DNA from: Ardenticatenales bacterium
GTDB lineage: Bacteria; Chloroflexota; Anaerolineae; Promineifilales; Promineifilaceae
Length of the DNA stretch: 64,000 nt
Direction: 5' to 3'
Assembly: GCA_020634515.1 (NCBI GenBank)
Contig: JACKBL010000001.1
Span: 496,001-560,000, forward strand
The position numbers were made by a program, and so were the translations under genes. A model generated the notes under the pieces. That model was not told the origin of the DNA and did not search any database. It saw only the letters and a list, made by a program, of their open reading frames with translations. Shown one piece after another: positions 15,178-24,033 of the stretch (its first letter is position 1; each line of letters begins with the position of its first letter).

Positions 15178-16440
15178 TCAATTATCGTAGCGGCGCAGGC
15201 GGGGGAAACGCCAGGCGATGAGGGCGGTGAGGAGGACGGTGGCCACGCCGCCGCTGACGATAGCCAGCGGGACGCCAAAGACGGAGGCCACCAGACCGGC
15301 TTCCAGTTCGCCCAACTGCGGTCCCCCCATGAAGAAGATCATGTTCACGCCCGTCATGCGTCCGCGTAGTTCGTCCGGTGTGGTAAGCTGGCGGATGGTG
15401 CCGCGAATGACCGTGGAGACGGTATCCGCCGCGCCGGTGAAGGCGAAGAGGATGAAGGAGAGGGCGAACAGGGTGGAGAGGCCGAAGAGGGCGGTGGCCA
15501 GGCCGTAGATGGCGACGCTGACGAGGAGGACGACGCCCTGGTGACGAATATCCTCGCGCACGGCCAGCCAGATGCCGGCAATGACCGCCCCCACCGGCTG
15601 CGCCGCCGCCAAAATCCCGTACCCCTGCACCCCCACGCCCAGAATCTGGTCCGCGACGATGGGCAGCATCGTGCGCGCCGAACTGAAGAAGGTAGCCATG
15701 AAGTCCAGCAGCATCGTGCTGAGGATGATGCGCGAGCCAAAGGTGAAGCGCAGCCCGTCCCGCAGCGCGGCCCACCCCATGCCGCCGCCGCTGCCACGCC
15801 CCGCGCCGCGATAGGTCATGCCCCAGAGGGCGACGATCATCGCCAGAAAGGAGATGGCGTTGATGGCGTAGACGATGCCCACATCTAGCACGCCCACGAG
15901 GATGCCGGCAGCGGCGGGGCCGATGATGCTGGCACCGTACCAGCGCAGGGTGTTCAGGCTGATGGCGTTGGTGAGGTGGTGGCGGGGGACGACGTTGGGG
16001 ACGAGGGATTGCTCCGCCGGTTCGCCAAATGCGCCGGTGGCCGCGCCGGCGGCGGTGAGGAGGTAGATGAGGGGGAGGTTGATCTGGTGGGTGAGGGTGA
16101 GGAGGGCGAGAATGCCGGCAAAAACCGCCGCCGCCACATTCGTCCCTATCAACACCCGCCGCCGGTCATACGTATCCGCCAGCATCCCGCCCAACAGCGC
16201 CAGAATGAAAATGGGCACGATGCGCGCCAGCCCCAACGTGCCCAACCCCAACGCCTCCGCCCCCAGCGGAATCGCGCGCCCAAACAGGGTTATGGTGATG
16301 GTCTGCCCTTTGAGCAGGGCGAACACGTGCCAGTTGACGGCGATCAACTGCATTTGCGTGCCGATGCTGGACAGGGTTTGTCCACCCCAGAGAAGACGGA
16401 AATCGCGGTGTTGGAAGGCGACGAGGCGTGTGAACATCAA
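15178..16440 (-). CDS. MFS transporter (MFS_3/EntS-like exporter)
   Basis: 420 residues with about 11-12 hydrophobic segments. The start FQHRDFRLLWGGQTLSSIGT and the loop GMLADTYDRRRVLIGTN are typical of the EntS/MFS_3 branch of drug or siderophore exporters. RGAGRGSGGGMGWAALRDGLR forms the central cytoplasmic loop. It is transcribed convergently toward nth, with 47 nt between their stops. Substrate cannot be predicted. Confidence 0.85.
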   Translation of the reverse strand: MMFTRLVAFQHRDFRLLWGGQTLSSIGTQMQLIAVNWHVFALLKGQTITITLFGRAIPLGAEALGLGTLGLARIVPIFILALLGGMLADTYDRRRVLIGTNVAAAVFAGILALLTLTHQINLPLIYLLTAAGAATGAFGEPAEQSLVPNVVPRHHLTNAISLNTLRWYGASIIGPAAAGILVGVLDVGIVYAINAISFLAMIVALWGMTYRGAGRGSGGGMGWAALRDGLRFTFGSRIILSTMLLDFMATFFSSARTMLPIVADQILGVGVQGYGILAAAQPVGAVIAGIWLAVREDIRHQGVVLLVSVAIYGLATALFGLSTLFALSFILFAFTGAADTVSTVIRGTIRQLTTPDELRGRMTGVNMIFFMGGPQLGELEAGLVASVFGVPLAIVSGGVATVLLTALIAWRFPRLRRYDN

Positions 16441-16467
16441 GCGGGTTCTCTGGAGATTGGACCAATG

Positions 16468-19197
16468 TCAGGCGGTGTCCTCGGCGGCGCTGCCGGCATT
16501 TGCCGTATCCTCATCATCCGTCCCACTTTCCGCCGCCGGGTCCCACGGCAGCACCTCGCGCGCCTTGCTCGTGCCCGTAGGCGGGCCAATGATGCCCTTT
16601 TCTTCCATGGCATCAATGAGGCGGGCCGCGCGTGTGTAGCCGATACGGAAGCGGCGCTGGAGCAGGGATGTGGATGCCTTGCCCAATTTGCGCACCATGT
16701 CAATCGCTTCAGACATCAACTCATCTTCGTCCCCGTTGCCGTTTTCCGCCGGGATCAGGTCTTCCCATAAGGGTTGCTGCAAGGGGGAGGGGATGGTGGT
16801 CAGCGTTGGCTCTGGCGGGGGCGACGCAGGGCGACGTGCCGGCGTGGGGGGCGTGGATGGCGGCAGAACGACGGGCGTGGGTGGGGTTATGGCGGCAGGA
16901 GGCGTGGGAGAAATGCCGGCATCTGGTTCTTCCCCATCCCCCGGCAGCGCCTCCGTGCGTGCGGGCGTGGCGCGCGCGCCTGGCGCCACCGCGTCCCGTT
17001 CGTCCGCATCCGCCGACGGTTCCGCCGCGGCAGCCGGTCCGGCCAACGGGCCGCGCGCTTGCAGCAAATTCTGGCGACGGGCCGCCTGCCAGTAGTGAAT
17101 GATCGCTTGCAGTTCCTTATCACTGACAAAGCACCCCTGCATTCGCACAGGAGCCGCCGCATCCGGGCTTTGGAACAGCATGTCCCCCTGCCCCAGCAGC
17201 CGCTCCGCGCCCGTTGTATCCAAAATCACGCGGCTGTCCGTGCCGGAGGCGACGGCGAAGGCGATGCGCGCCGGAAAATTCGCCTTGATCAATCCCGTAA
17301 CCACGTCCACCGACGGGCGCTGTGTGGCGATAATCATGTGGATGCCCGTGGCGCGGGCCATTTGCGCCAGGCGCGTGATGCCCTTTTCCGTATCTTCCGG
17401 GGCCATCATCATCAAGTCGGCCAGCTCGTCAATGATGATCACAATGTAGGGCAGCTTCTCGTATTCCTGCCGCCGCGCCACTTTTTTGTTGTACTCAACG
17501 ATATTGCGCGCGCCCACTTCCGCCAATTTATGGTAGCGGGTGTCCATTTCGCGCATGGCCCATTGCAGCGTGCCTACGACGCGCTCCAGGTCCACCACCA
17601 CCGGCGCGACCAGATGGGGAATACCATTGTAGCCGACCAGTTCCACCCGCTTGGGGTCCACCATGACGAAGCGCAGGTCGTCCGGTGTGTTTTGCAGCAG
17701 CAGGCAGGCGATGATGCCGTTCACGCAGACGGACTTGCCGGAGCCGGTGGCCCCGGCGATGAGCAAATGGGGCATCCGGGAGAGGTCCGCGGCCACGGGT
17801 TGCCCGGAGACGTTTTGCCCCAGGCCCAGGCGCAGCGGTCCGCGGATGCGCTGGAATTCGTCGGCTTCCATCACGTCGCGCAGGGAGACGATGGCTTTGG
17901 CCGTGTTGGGCACTTCGATGCCCACGTACCCTTTGCCGGGGACGGGGGCTTGAATGCGGATGGAGCGGGCGGCCAGGGCCAGGGCGAGGTCATCGGCCAG
18001 GCTGGCGATTTTGCCCACTTTGACTTTGGTGCGTTTGCCACTGCGCTGTTCGATGAACTGTGGTTCGACGCCGTATTGGGTGATGGTGGGACCCTGGCTG
18101 ATTTCCACGACGGCGGCGGGCGCGCCGAAGCTCTCCAGCGTGTGTTCGATGATTTCCACGTGTTCGCGGATGTTCAGGTCGTTGGTTTCTTGATCTGTGC
18201 CGGCATCCAGCATAGTGCTCAACTCCGGCAGCCGCCATACCTGCCCCGGGCTGGCTCCGAGGAAGACGGGTATCGGCTCGGCGGGGGGCGGCGGCTGCGC
18301 CGGTTCCGCGCTGCGCGAGCGCCGAGAGCGGCGGGCGGGGCGTTCGTTCTCCGGCGCGGGTGTGTCCGTGGCGGGTGTGTCCGTGGCGGGTGTGTCCGTG
18401 GCGGGTGTATCCCCCAGGCGCAAAGCCGGTTGGGTGATGGCCGGACGAGGCGTGGCGGCTGGCCGCTCGCGCGCAGCGGGCGCGGGGGTGTCGGCGACGG
18501 TGGGTTGATCCGCCCGCCGGCTCCGGGATTGGAGCAGCCGCCAGATGGTTTGCAAGTCCTGGCGATCAACGCCGGTGAGGAGGACGGTTGCGCCCAGGCC
18601 CAGGAGAGCGAGGATGATGATGCCGCCGAGATTGCCGGCAAAACTCGTAATCAACAATGCAATCATGCCGCCGAGGTAGCCGCCCCCCTTCTGCTGCTGC
18701 GCCACGGTCCACACGTCCGGCAGGCCATTGCGCCCCATGACGAGCAGGAGGGAGGCAAAGGCTTCGATGATCAGGTAGAGGAGGACGAGGCCCGCGAGGC
18801 GGATGGTGGGCAGTTTGGGGTGCTGCTCCATGCCCCAGAGGACGAGGTAGAAGCCGGCGCCGCCGACAAAGAGGGGGATGACGGCCCCGCCCCAACCAAA
18901 GGTGGACCACATGAGGTTGGCGAGGGCGGCGGGGAGTTGTCCCTGGTTGGGGGAGAGGAGGCTGAGGACGGTGATGGCGGTGAGGAAGATGAGGACAATG
19001 CCGGCAATCAGCGCCTTCTGCTCCAGATTCAAACGAAACGGCTCCCGTTTGCGTCCGCGCCGTGGCGTATTTTTCGACCTGGAGGAAGCAGGCTTACTTT
19101 TGCCGCCGCTCTTGCCGCGCGCCGACGTTCCCCCGCGCGTCGCGGAGCGAGCCTGTGTTTGTGACGTTTTGGCGCTGTTGCTCTTCTTTTTCGTCAT
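16468..19197 (-). CDS. ftsK: DNA translocase FtsK/SpoIIIE
   Basis: 909 residues. A basic Ser/Lys-rich N-terminus precedes about four to five membrane helices (about residues 58-190), then a low-complexity linker (about 200-310) with four tandem ATDTP repeats encoded by 15-bp DNA repeats near 18360-18415. The RecA-like motor (about 330-720) has Walker A LIAGATGSGKSVCVNGII (near 475-490), Walker B YIVIIIDELADLMM and ATQRPSVDVVTGLIKANFPA. An acidic/Pro linker leads to the C-terminal winged-helix gamma domain (about 830-890: LLQRRFRIGYTRAARLIDAM), which reads KOPS-like sequences. It pumps chromosome DNA through the septum. All domains are present. Confidence 0.95.
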   Translation of the reverse strand: MTKKKSNSAKTSQTQARSATRGGTSARGKSGGKSKPASSRSKNTPRRGRKREPFRLNLEQKALIAGIVLIFLTAITVLSLLSPNQGQLPAALANLMWSTFGWGGAVIPLFVGGAGFYLVLWGMEQHPKLPTIRLAGLVLLYLIIEAFASLLLVMGRNGLPDVWTVAQQQKGGGYLGGMIALLITSFAGNLGGIIILALLGLGATVLLTGVDRQDLQTIWRLLQSRSRRADQPTVADTPAPAARERPAATPRPAITQPALRLGDTPATDTPATDTPATDTPAPENERPARRSRRSRSAEPAQPPPPAEPIPVFLGASPGQVWRLPELSTMLDAGTDQETNDLNIREHVEIIEHTLESFGAPAAVVEISQGPTITQYGVEPQFIEQRSGKRTKVKVGKIASLADDLALALAARSIRIQAPVPGKGYVGIEVPNTAKAIVSLRDVMEADEFQRIRGPLRLGLGQNVSGQPVAADLSRMPHLLIAGATGSGKSVCVNGIIACLLLQNTPDDLRFVMVDPKRVELVGYNGIPHLVAPVVVDLERVVGTLQWAMREMDTRYHKLAEVGARNIVEYNKKVARRQEYEKLPYIVIIIDELADLMMMAPEDTEKGITRLAQMARATGIHMIIATQRPSVDVVTGLIKANFPARIAFAVASGTDSRVILDTTGAERLLGQGDMLFQSPDAAAPVRMQGCFVSDKELQAIIHYWQAARRQNLLQARGPLAGPAAAAEPSADADERDAVAPGARATPARTEALPGDGEEPDAGISPTPPAAITPPTPVVLPPSTPPTPARRPASPPPEPTLTTIPSPLQQPLWEDLIPAENGNGDEDELMSEAIDMVRKLGKASTSLLQRRFRIGYTRAARLIDAMEEKGIIGPPTGTSKAREVLPWDPAAESGTDDEDTANAGSAAEDTA

Positions 19198-19284
19198 AGC
19201 TCAAATGTTCCTGGGGCATTATAGCACGGAAGCGGGATATGGGCAGGTTGGCACGAACGTGTTAAAAAAGAGCGTGGTCGCGTT

Positions 19285-19317
19285 AGATTGGTTCATTCTC
19301 CCAGAATGAACCAATCT
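19285..19317. repeat. Perfect 15-bp inverted repeat between ftsK and yjjX
   Basis: AGATTGGTTCATTCT (19285-19299), a 3-nt loop and its exact complement (19303-19317). It lies in the divergent gap between ftsK and the NTPase gene, with no T-tract. The outer AGATTGG...CCAATCT matches the GATTGGACCAAT repeat family. Confidence 0.75.
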
Positions 19318-19348
19318 CAAAGTAATTTTTCACGAACCCGAAGAGATC

Positions 19349-19885
19349 ATGAGAATTGCCGTTGGCTCTACCAATCCGGTTAAAATTGCCGCCGTGAGAC
19401 AGATTGTGGCCCAGGTGTGGCCCGATTGCCAGCTTTTCCCCTGTGCCGTACCCACGGGGGTCAGCGCCATGCCCCTGAGCGACGCGGAGTGCATTGCCGG
19501 CGCGCGCAATCGCGCCGTGGCTGCGCGGCGGCAGGCGCAGGCGGACCTGGGCGTGGGCATTGAGGGCGGCGTGCAGGCGGAGCCGACGGGCCTCATGCTG
19601 ACGGCGTGGGCCGTGGTGCTGGACGCGCAGGGGGCGGAGGGCGTCGGCAGCGCGGGGCGCCTGCTGCTGCCCGACTTCGTTGCCGCGCGGATTCGCCAGG
19701 GCGCGGAACTGGGGCCGGTGATGGACGAGTTGCTGGGGCAGACGAATGTGAAGCACAAGGATGGGGCCGTGGGCGCGTTCACCAACGGCCTCGTTAACCG
19801 CCGCGAGGCTCTGGCGGCGGCGGTTGCCTATGCCCTGGCCCCATTTCTCACGCCCCACTTCTACAGGCGTGGGTTTTCTGGCTGA
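19349..19885 (+). CDS. yjjX: Inosine/xanthosine triphosphatase (YjjX/DUF84 family)
   Basis: 178 residues. The start MRIAVGSTNPVKIAAVRQ is the phosphate-binding SxNxxK motif of ITPase-like folds, and VGIEGGVQ plus MDELLGQTNVKHKDGAVGAF are characteristic of the YjjX/DUF84 group. These enzymes hydrolyse non-canonical ITP/XTP, cleaning the nucleotide pool. A purine-rich GAAGAGAT lies just before the ATG. The downstream methyltransferase begins 12 nt after its stop, so they are probably cotranscribed. Confidence 0.9.
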   Translation: MRIAVGSTNPVKIAAVRQIVAQVWPDCQLFPCAVPTGVSAMPLSDAECIAGARNRAVAARRQAQADLGVGIEGGVQAEPTGLMLTAWAVVLDAQGAEGVGSAGRLLLPDFVAARIRQGAELGPVMDELLGQTNVKHKDGAVGAFTNGLVNRREALAAAVAYALAPFLTPHFYRRGFSG

Positions 19886-19897
19886 CCGGAATCGCTC

Positions 19898-21304
19898 ATG
19901 ATGCACACAGCCGCCGCCCTACCGCTTGCTCCTGCTGCCGATTCCACCGCGGCGCGTCTGGCCGATCTGCTGGCGCGCGATCTGGACTTCCACGACCAGG
20001 GAAACGGTTGCTCCGCCCATCACATTCACTCGTTTCCGGCGCGCTTTCCTCCCCAACTCCCGCGAGAATTCATTACCGCGCTGACGCAGCCGGGCCAGGT
20101 TGTTCTCGATCCGATGTTTGGTTCGGGTACGACAGTGTTGGAGGCGCGTTTGGGGGGGCGGCAGGCGGTGGGGTTTGATATTGATCCGCTGGCGGTGCTG
20201 TTGGGGCAGGTGAAAACGACGCCGTTGGACGCGGCGGTGGCGCGGCAGGCGGGCGTGGAGGCGGCGGCGCGGGCGGCGCGGGCGGTGAAAAAGGAGCGGG
20301 ACGCGCTGGAGCGCTTTCGGGCGCGACGTTGGGGCGAAAGCAGCCGGCGTTTTATGGATTACTGGTTTGCGCCGACGACGCAGTGGGAATTGACGGCGCT
20401 CATGCGGGAGATTGAAGGGGTGGCGGAGACGGATGTGCGCGCTTTTTTGTTGACGGCTTTTTCGGCGACGATTATTGCCCGTTCGCGCGGGGTGTCGCTG
20501 GCGGTGGACCTGGCGCACACGCGCCCGCACCGCGTCCAGGCGGCGCTGTCGCCTACGGGCAAGGTGCTGTTTGGGCAGGTGGCGGCCTCTGGCACGGTGC
20601 GGAATCATCATCAGGTGAAGGTGATTTATCCGGTGCTGGGGGAGTTTCGGCGGCGGGTGCGGTACGTGGCGCGTGGGTTGTTGGCGGATTTGCCGGCAGA
20701 ACCGCTGCCGCTGCTGGGGTTTGGGAATGCGCAGGCGCTGCCGCTGGCGGATGCGGTGGTGGATTTGATTGTGACGTCGCCACCGTATGCCGGCAATGCC
20801 ATCGATTACATGCGCGCCCACAAATTCTCGCTCGTCTGGATGGGTTATCTCATTGACGACCTGGGGCAGCGGCGGAAACGGTATATCGGGGATGAGTCGC
20901 TGCAAAATGTTATGTTTGCGCCATTGCCACCGCGGACTGCCGGCATTGTTGCCGGCATCGGCGAACGGGACGTGCGCAAAGGGCGTATCCTGCACCGCTA
21001 CTACTCGGAGATGACGCGCGTGCTGGCGGAAATGCACCGCGTCCTCCGTCCCGGCGCGGCGGCTATCCTGGTGGTGGGCAATTCCGTCATGCGGGGCCTA
21101 AGCACGGAAACACACCATTGCCTGGCGGAAATGGGCGCGGCGTTGGGTTTCACCGTCCCTGACATCGGCGTGCGCCAGTTGGACCGGAATCGTAGGATGA
21201 TGCCGGCAGCCAACAAACACGACCCCCACTCCCCCATCCAGCGCCGCATGCACACCGAGTACGTCATTGGCCTCTATAAGATGCGGACAACCCGAAATGG
21301 CTAA
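19898..21304 (+). CDS. DNA methyltransferase (N4-cytosine/N6-adenine type, motif order I...IV)
   Basis: 468 residues. SAM-binding motif I DPMFGSGTTVLEARL (about 70-84) with IGFDIDPL-like VGFDIDPLAVLL follows, and the catalytic motif IV TSPPYAGNAIDYMRAHKFS lies at about 292. TSPPY is commonest in N4-cytosine methylases. About 200 residues separate motifs I and IV, leaving room for a target-recognition domain as in alpha-class enzymes. No restriction endonuclease gene is adjacent, so it is an orphan here. Whether it methylates the abundant GCCGGC core of TGCCGGCA is open. The C-terminus (NKHDPHSPIQRRMHTEYVIGLYK) is typical of the family. Confidence 0.85.
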   Translation: MMHTAAALPLAPAADSTAARLADLLARDLDFHDQGNGCSAHHIHSFPARFPPQLPREFITALTQPGQVVLDPMFGSGTTVLEARLGGRQAVGFDIDPLAVLLGQVKTTPLDAAVARQAGVEAAARAARAVKKERDALERFRARRWGESSRRFMDYWFAPTTQWELTALMREIEGVAETDVRAFLLTAFSATIIARSRGVSLAVDLAHTRPHRVQAALSPTGKVLFGQVAASGTVRNHHQVKVIYPVLGEFRRRVRYVARGLLADLPAEPLPLLGFGNAQALPLADAVVDLIVTSPPYAGNAIDYMRAHKFSLVWMGYLIDDLGQRRKRYIGDESLQNVMFAPLPPRTAGIVAGIGERDVRKGRILHRYYSEMTRVLAEMHRVLRPGAAAILVVGNSVMRGLSTETHHCLAEMGAALGFTVPDIGVRQLDRNRRMMPAANKHDPHSPIQRRMHTEYVIGLYKMRTTRNG

Positions 21305-21500
21305 TGGGAAGCGTGTCCAGAGGGTTTGACATAGGATCGTTATGGTTCCGAGGGGAAAAATCCCTATGAATAGTTATATTATATGGTAATGATGGTTAGC
21401 GTTAGCCAGTTCTGTAGATGTGCCACATCTGAAGACTGGAAAAGCGTGTTGCACTTGTACAGTTAAGACTCCTTATTGCTGATCAACAATAGGTCTTTCC

Positions 21501-23279
21501 ATGAATGACGTACCTCTTGATCTATCATCCGCTATATTGTCGCGAATTCCTATTGGCGCATATCGCCTTGATGCTGATGACAACATCATTTATGTTAACC
21601 GTGCCTGGCTAGACTTGCACGGTTTCCAGAACTTTGTGGAAGTTGTCGGAAAGAACATTAACATGGTTTATGCTCGTCCCGCAGAAACAGCACAGAAAAT
21701 CAAGATGGATCTGGTCACTAATGAGACTTTGCAGGATGGTGTTTTCGAGTTTAAACGTCCATGGGGTGAGCACTTTTGGGCCTCTCTATATCTAGTGGCG
21801 ATAACAGATGACAGTGGTCATTACCAGGGCTGCGAAGGTATCGTGTTAGATGCAACCGAACGTAAGATTCATCGCAGAATTATGCGAGCCATTCCAGTTG
21901 GATACTATGCAGTTGAGGTCCGGAATGCAACAGACATCATTACCTACTGCAATCAAGCATTTGCTGATATGTTTGGATTCTCCTCCGCGCAGGAAGCTGT
22001 TGGCGTAAACATAAGTTGTCTTTACAGGCATTCCAGTGATTACGAAAGCTTCCATAACCGCATTGATTTGGGAAATGAGAATTCTGTAACTCATCAGCTT
22101 GAAGTGCAGACCATTGACCAGCGGAGGATTTTTTGGATCGAAGCGAATGTACGCGTTGAGCGAAATGAGCGCGGCAAACCAATTGGTCGTGTAGGTGTAA
22201 TACGGGATCTGGCTCAAGATGCCCCTCTGGAAAAGTTGCGTCAGGATCTAGGAAACGTTCTACACACTTTTACGACAGGGCTTATCACTATTGGTAGCGA
22301 CATAAAAATGGCAAAAGCGGCCCTAGACCCCAGCCCTTTTGCCCCAGCTCCGGTCATAACCGCCGAACAAATTTATTCAGAAATGCAGGGATCAGTAACA
22401 ACTTTACGACGTAGCCTAATCCTATTGGAACAAGCGCTAGTGGCGCGCGGTGACTTGACAGCGCTGCAACAGGAACTCCAGAAGCTTATCACGAAGTTGG
22501 ATGAAGCTGAAAAGACAGAACTGCTATTTCGCCCGCACGCATTATATTTCTCCGCTGTACAGATAGCCGCCGCTTGTCAAAATGCCCTGGAAAGTGGGGG
22601 AGTGCCGCGTCAGCCACTGAAACAGGTTCGACAAGAAGCGCAAGAAATAATGCGTATTCTTGCTCTGGCTCGACTCCAGGAACGAATTGGAGATATTTTG
22701 CATATGGACCATGCTTTACGTAGTTTGCGTGCTTACCTGACTACACCTGCTCATGATGTACAGTCTCCGCGAACAACGTTCAAATTGTGGATGATCGTAG
22801 AACAGGCAATGCGCAATCTTTACGGCTTTGCCGATAGTCGTGGTATTACCTTTCATCCCGCGTCCGTGGTTACATACGTGAGAATTACCGCCAACGAGCA
22901 AGAGATGCTACGTGTCATCACCAACCTGCTTCACAACGCAGTGAAATACAGTTGGTCGCGTGATTCAGGGACCTGGGTAGATGTGAGATTGTCTGAGGTA
23001 GATGAGTCTCTCAAGTTGGAGATTGAGAATTTTGGTGTACCCATTCCGCCTGACGAAATTGAATCTGGTTTGATCTTCTTGTTTGGTTTTCGCAGCCGCT
23101 TGGCGACGGATCGTGGCCGGGTGGGAACAGGTATTGGTTTAGCGGACGCCAGCGAAACATTAAAACGAAACGGTGGACAGATTGACGTGCGCAGTCGCCC
23201 TGCTTTTCCCGGTGGAAATGCTGACAAGATGGACCCTTTTTTGACAACGGTAATTGTTACGATGCCTATTGTCCGGTGA
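21501..23279 (+). CDS. Two-PAS sensor protein with GHKL ATPase domain (histidine kinase-like)
   Basis: 592 residues, no membrane segments. PAS1 about 8-115 (IPIGAYRLDADDNIIYVNRA), PAS2 about 125-240 (IPVGYYAVEV...ITYCNQAFADMFGF), a long helical region (about 245-420), then a GHKL ATPase domain: N-box VITNLLHNAVKYSW, a divergent G1 box ENFGVPIPPDEIE lacking the usual DxGxG, and an intact G2 box GRVGTGIGLADASET. A candidate phospho-accepting His is in DLGNVLHTFTTG (about residue 253), but the dimerisation helix is not canonical. Its stop overlaps the next start (GTGA), so it is coupled to a receiver-like protein. The gene is clearly AT-richer than the flanking genes and has no TGCCGGCA, suggesting acquisition. 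Confidence 0.8.
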   Translation: MNDVPLDLSSAILSRIPIGAYRLDADDNIIYVNRAWLDLHGFQNFVEVVGKNINMVYARPAETAQKIKMDLVTNETLQDGVFEFKRPWGEHFWASLYLVAITDDSGHYQGCEGIVLDATERKIHRRIMRAIPVGYYAVEVRNATDIITYCNQAFADMFGFSSAQEAVGVNISCLYRHSSDYESFHNRIDLGNENSVTHQLEVQTIDQRRIFWIEANVRVERNERGKPIGRVGVIRDLAQDAPLEKLRQDLGNVLHTFTTGLITIGSDIKMAKAALDPSPFAPAPVITAEQIYSEMQGSVTTLRRSLILLEQALVARGDLTALQQELQKLITKLDEAEKTELLFRPHALYFSAVQIAAACQNALESGGVPRQPLKQVRQEAQEIMRILALARLQERIGDILHMDHALRSLRAYLTTPAHDVQSPRTTFKLWMIVEQAMRNLYGFADSRGITFHPASVVTYVRITANEQEMLRVITNLLHNAVKYSWSRDSGTWVDVRLSEVDESLKLEIENFGVPIPPDEIESGLIFLFGFRSRLATDRGRVGTGIGLADASETLKRNGGQIDVRSRPAFPGGNADKMDPFLTTVIVTMPIVR

Positions 23280-23782
23280 TATATATGACCGTTAAGAAGT
23301 ATGTTCTCTGGATTGAAGATGATGCCGCCTATAATTTACAGCGGTTGGCAATTCCCGTAGTTATGCACCGTGACTACGATTTGACTTTGGCTGTCACCAT
23401 TTCTGAAGCAATTCATTTCCTTCAGCGTCAGACCTATGAAGTGATTGTCGTTGACCTGCGTATGCCTCCCGGCAAAGAGCATTCGTGGATCGACCTCGAT
23501 CAGAAGCTTGCGCGTTCCGGACAACCGCCGCGCCTCGGTTTACACCTGCTCCTCAATCTATTTAAGCAACCACAGAGGGGTTATGAAATAGATCTTCCTT
23601 CTAATATTCTTTATCACAATATCCATCGGTTTGGTATTCTTTCCGTTGATCCGGCAAGAGCTGTGTGTGATGAGTTAGAACGCATAAACTTCGAACCGGA
23701 GGGAAGTTGCTACAAACAAAAGACGGCCGGCATGCCCAGCAACACCTTGTTGGAGCTTATCCAAAACATACACAGAGAGTAG
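23276..23782 (+). CDS. Atypical receiver-like protein paired with the PAS/GHKL protein
   Basis: 168 residues from GTG 23276 (ATG 23285 is equally possible). The first half is receiver-like: KYVLWIEDDAAY supplies the acidic pair and YEVIVVDLRMPPGKE the phosphoacceptor Asp. After that the fold departs from the norm: a basic, loop-rich segment (GKEHSWIDLDQKLARSGQPP, RLGLHLLLNLFKQP) replaces the usual alpha-4/beta-5 region, and no DNA-binding domain follows. Coupling by start/stop overlap implies that it is the kinase's partner. The C-terminal ~60 residues (FGILSVDPARAVCDELERI) match nothing I recognise. Confidence 0.65.
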   Translation: MIYMTVKKYVLWIEDDAAYNLQRLAIPVVMHRDYDLTLAVTISEAIHFLQRQTYEVIVVDLRMPPGKEHSWIDLDQKLARSGQPPRLGLHLLLNLFKQPQRGYEIDLPSNILYHNIHRFGILSVDPARAVCDELERINFEPEGSCYKQKTAGMPSNTLLELIQNIHRE

Positions 23783-24033
23783 TACGACAGGTCATACTAG
23801 ACAGATGTTCTGCAAAAAGAAGCGCTTCAGCGAGTTTGAGAATGGCATATGTGGTGATTGATCCAGAAATTCAGTCCTGTAATTTAAGTATACCGATTTC
23901 GCGGAAGGGATATATCTGGGGGGTCTTGAAGAAGACTTCTCCACATATAGCGAATGTGACATTGTCAAAGTAGTCACAGCAGAATCATGAGCCATGTTAA
24001 GTGCCCGAGTATTAGCCACAGCGAGCAAACAAA

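Noticed and set aside
16774..19164. Plus-strand frame of about 800 codons opposite ftsK
   Set aside because: Arg/Gly/Asp-rich mirror of ftsK, which has complete motifs on the minus strand.
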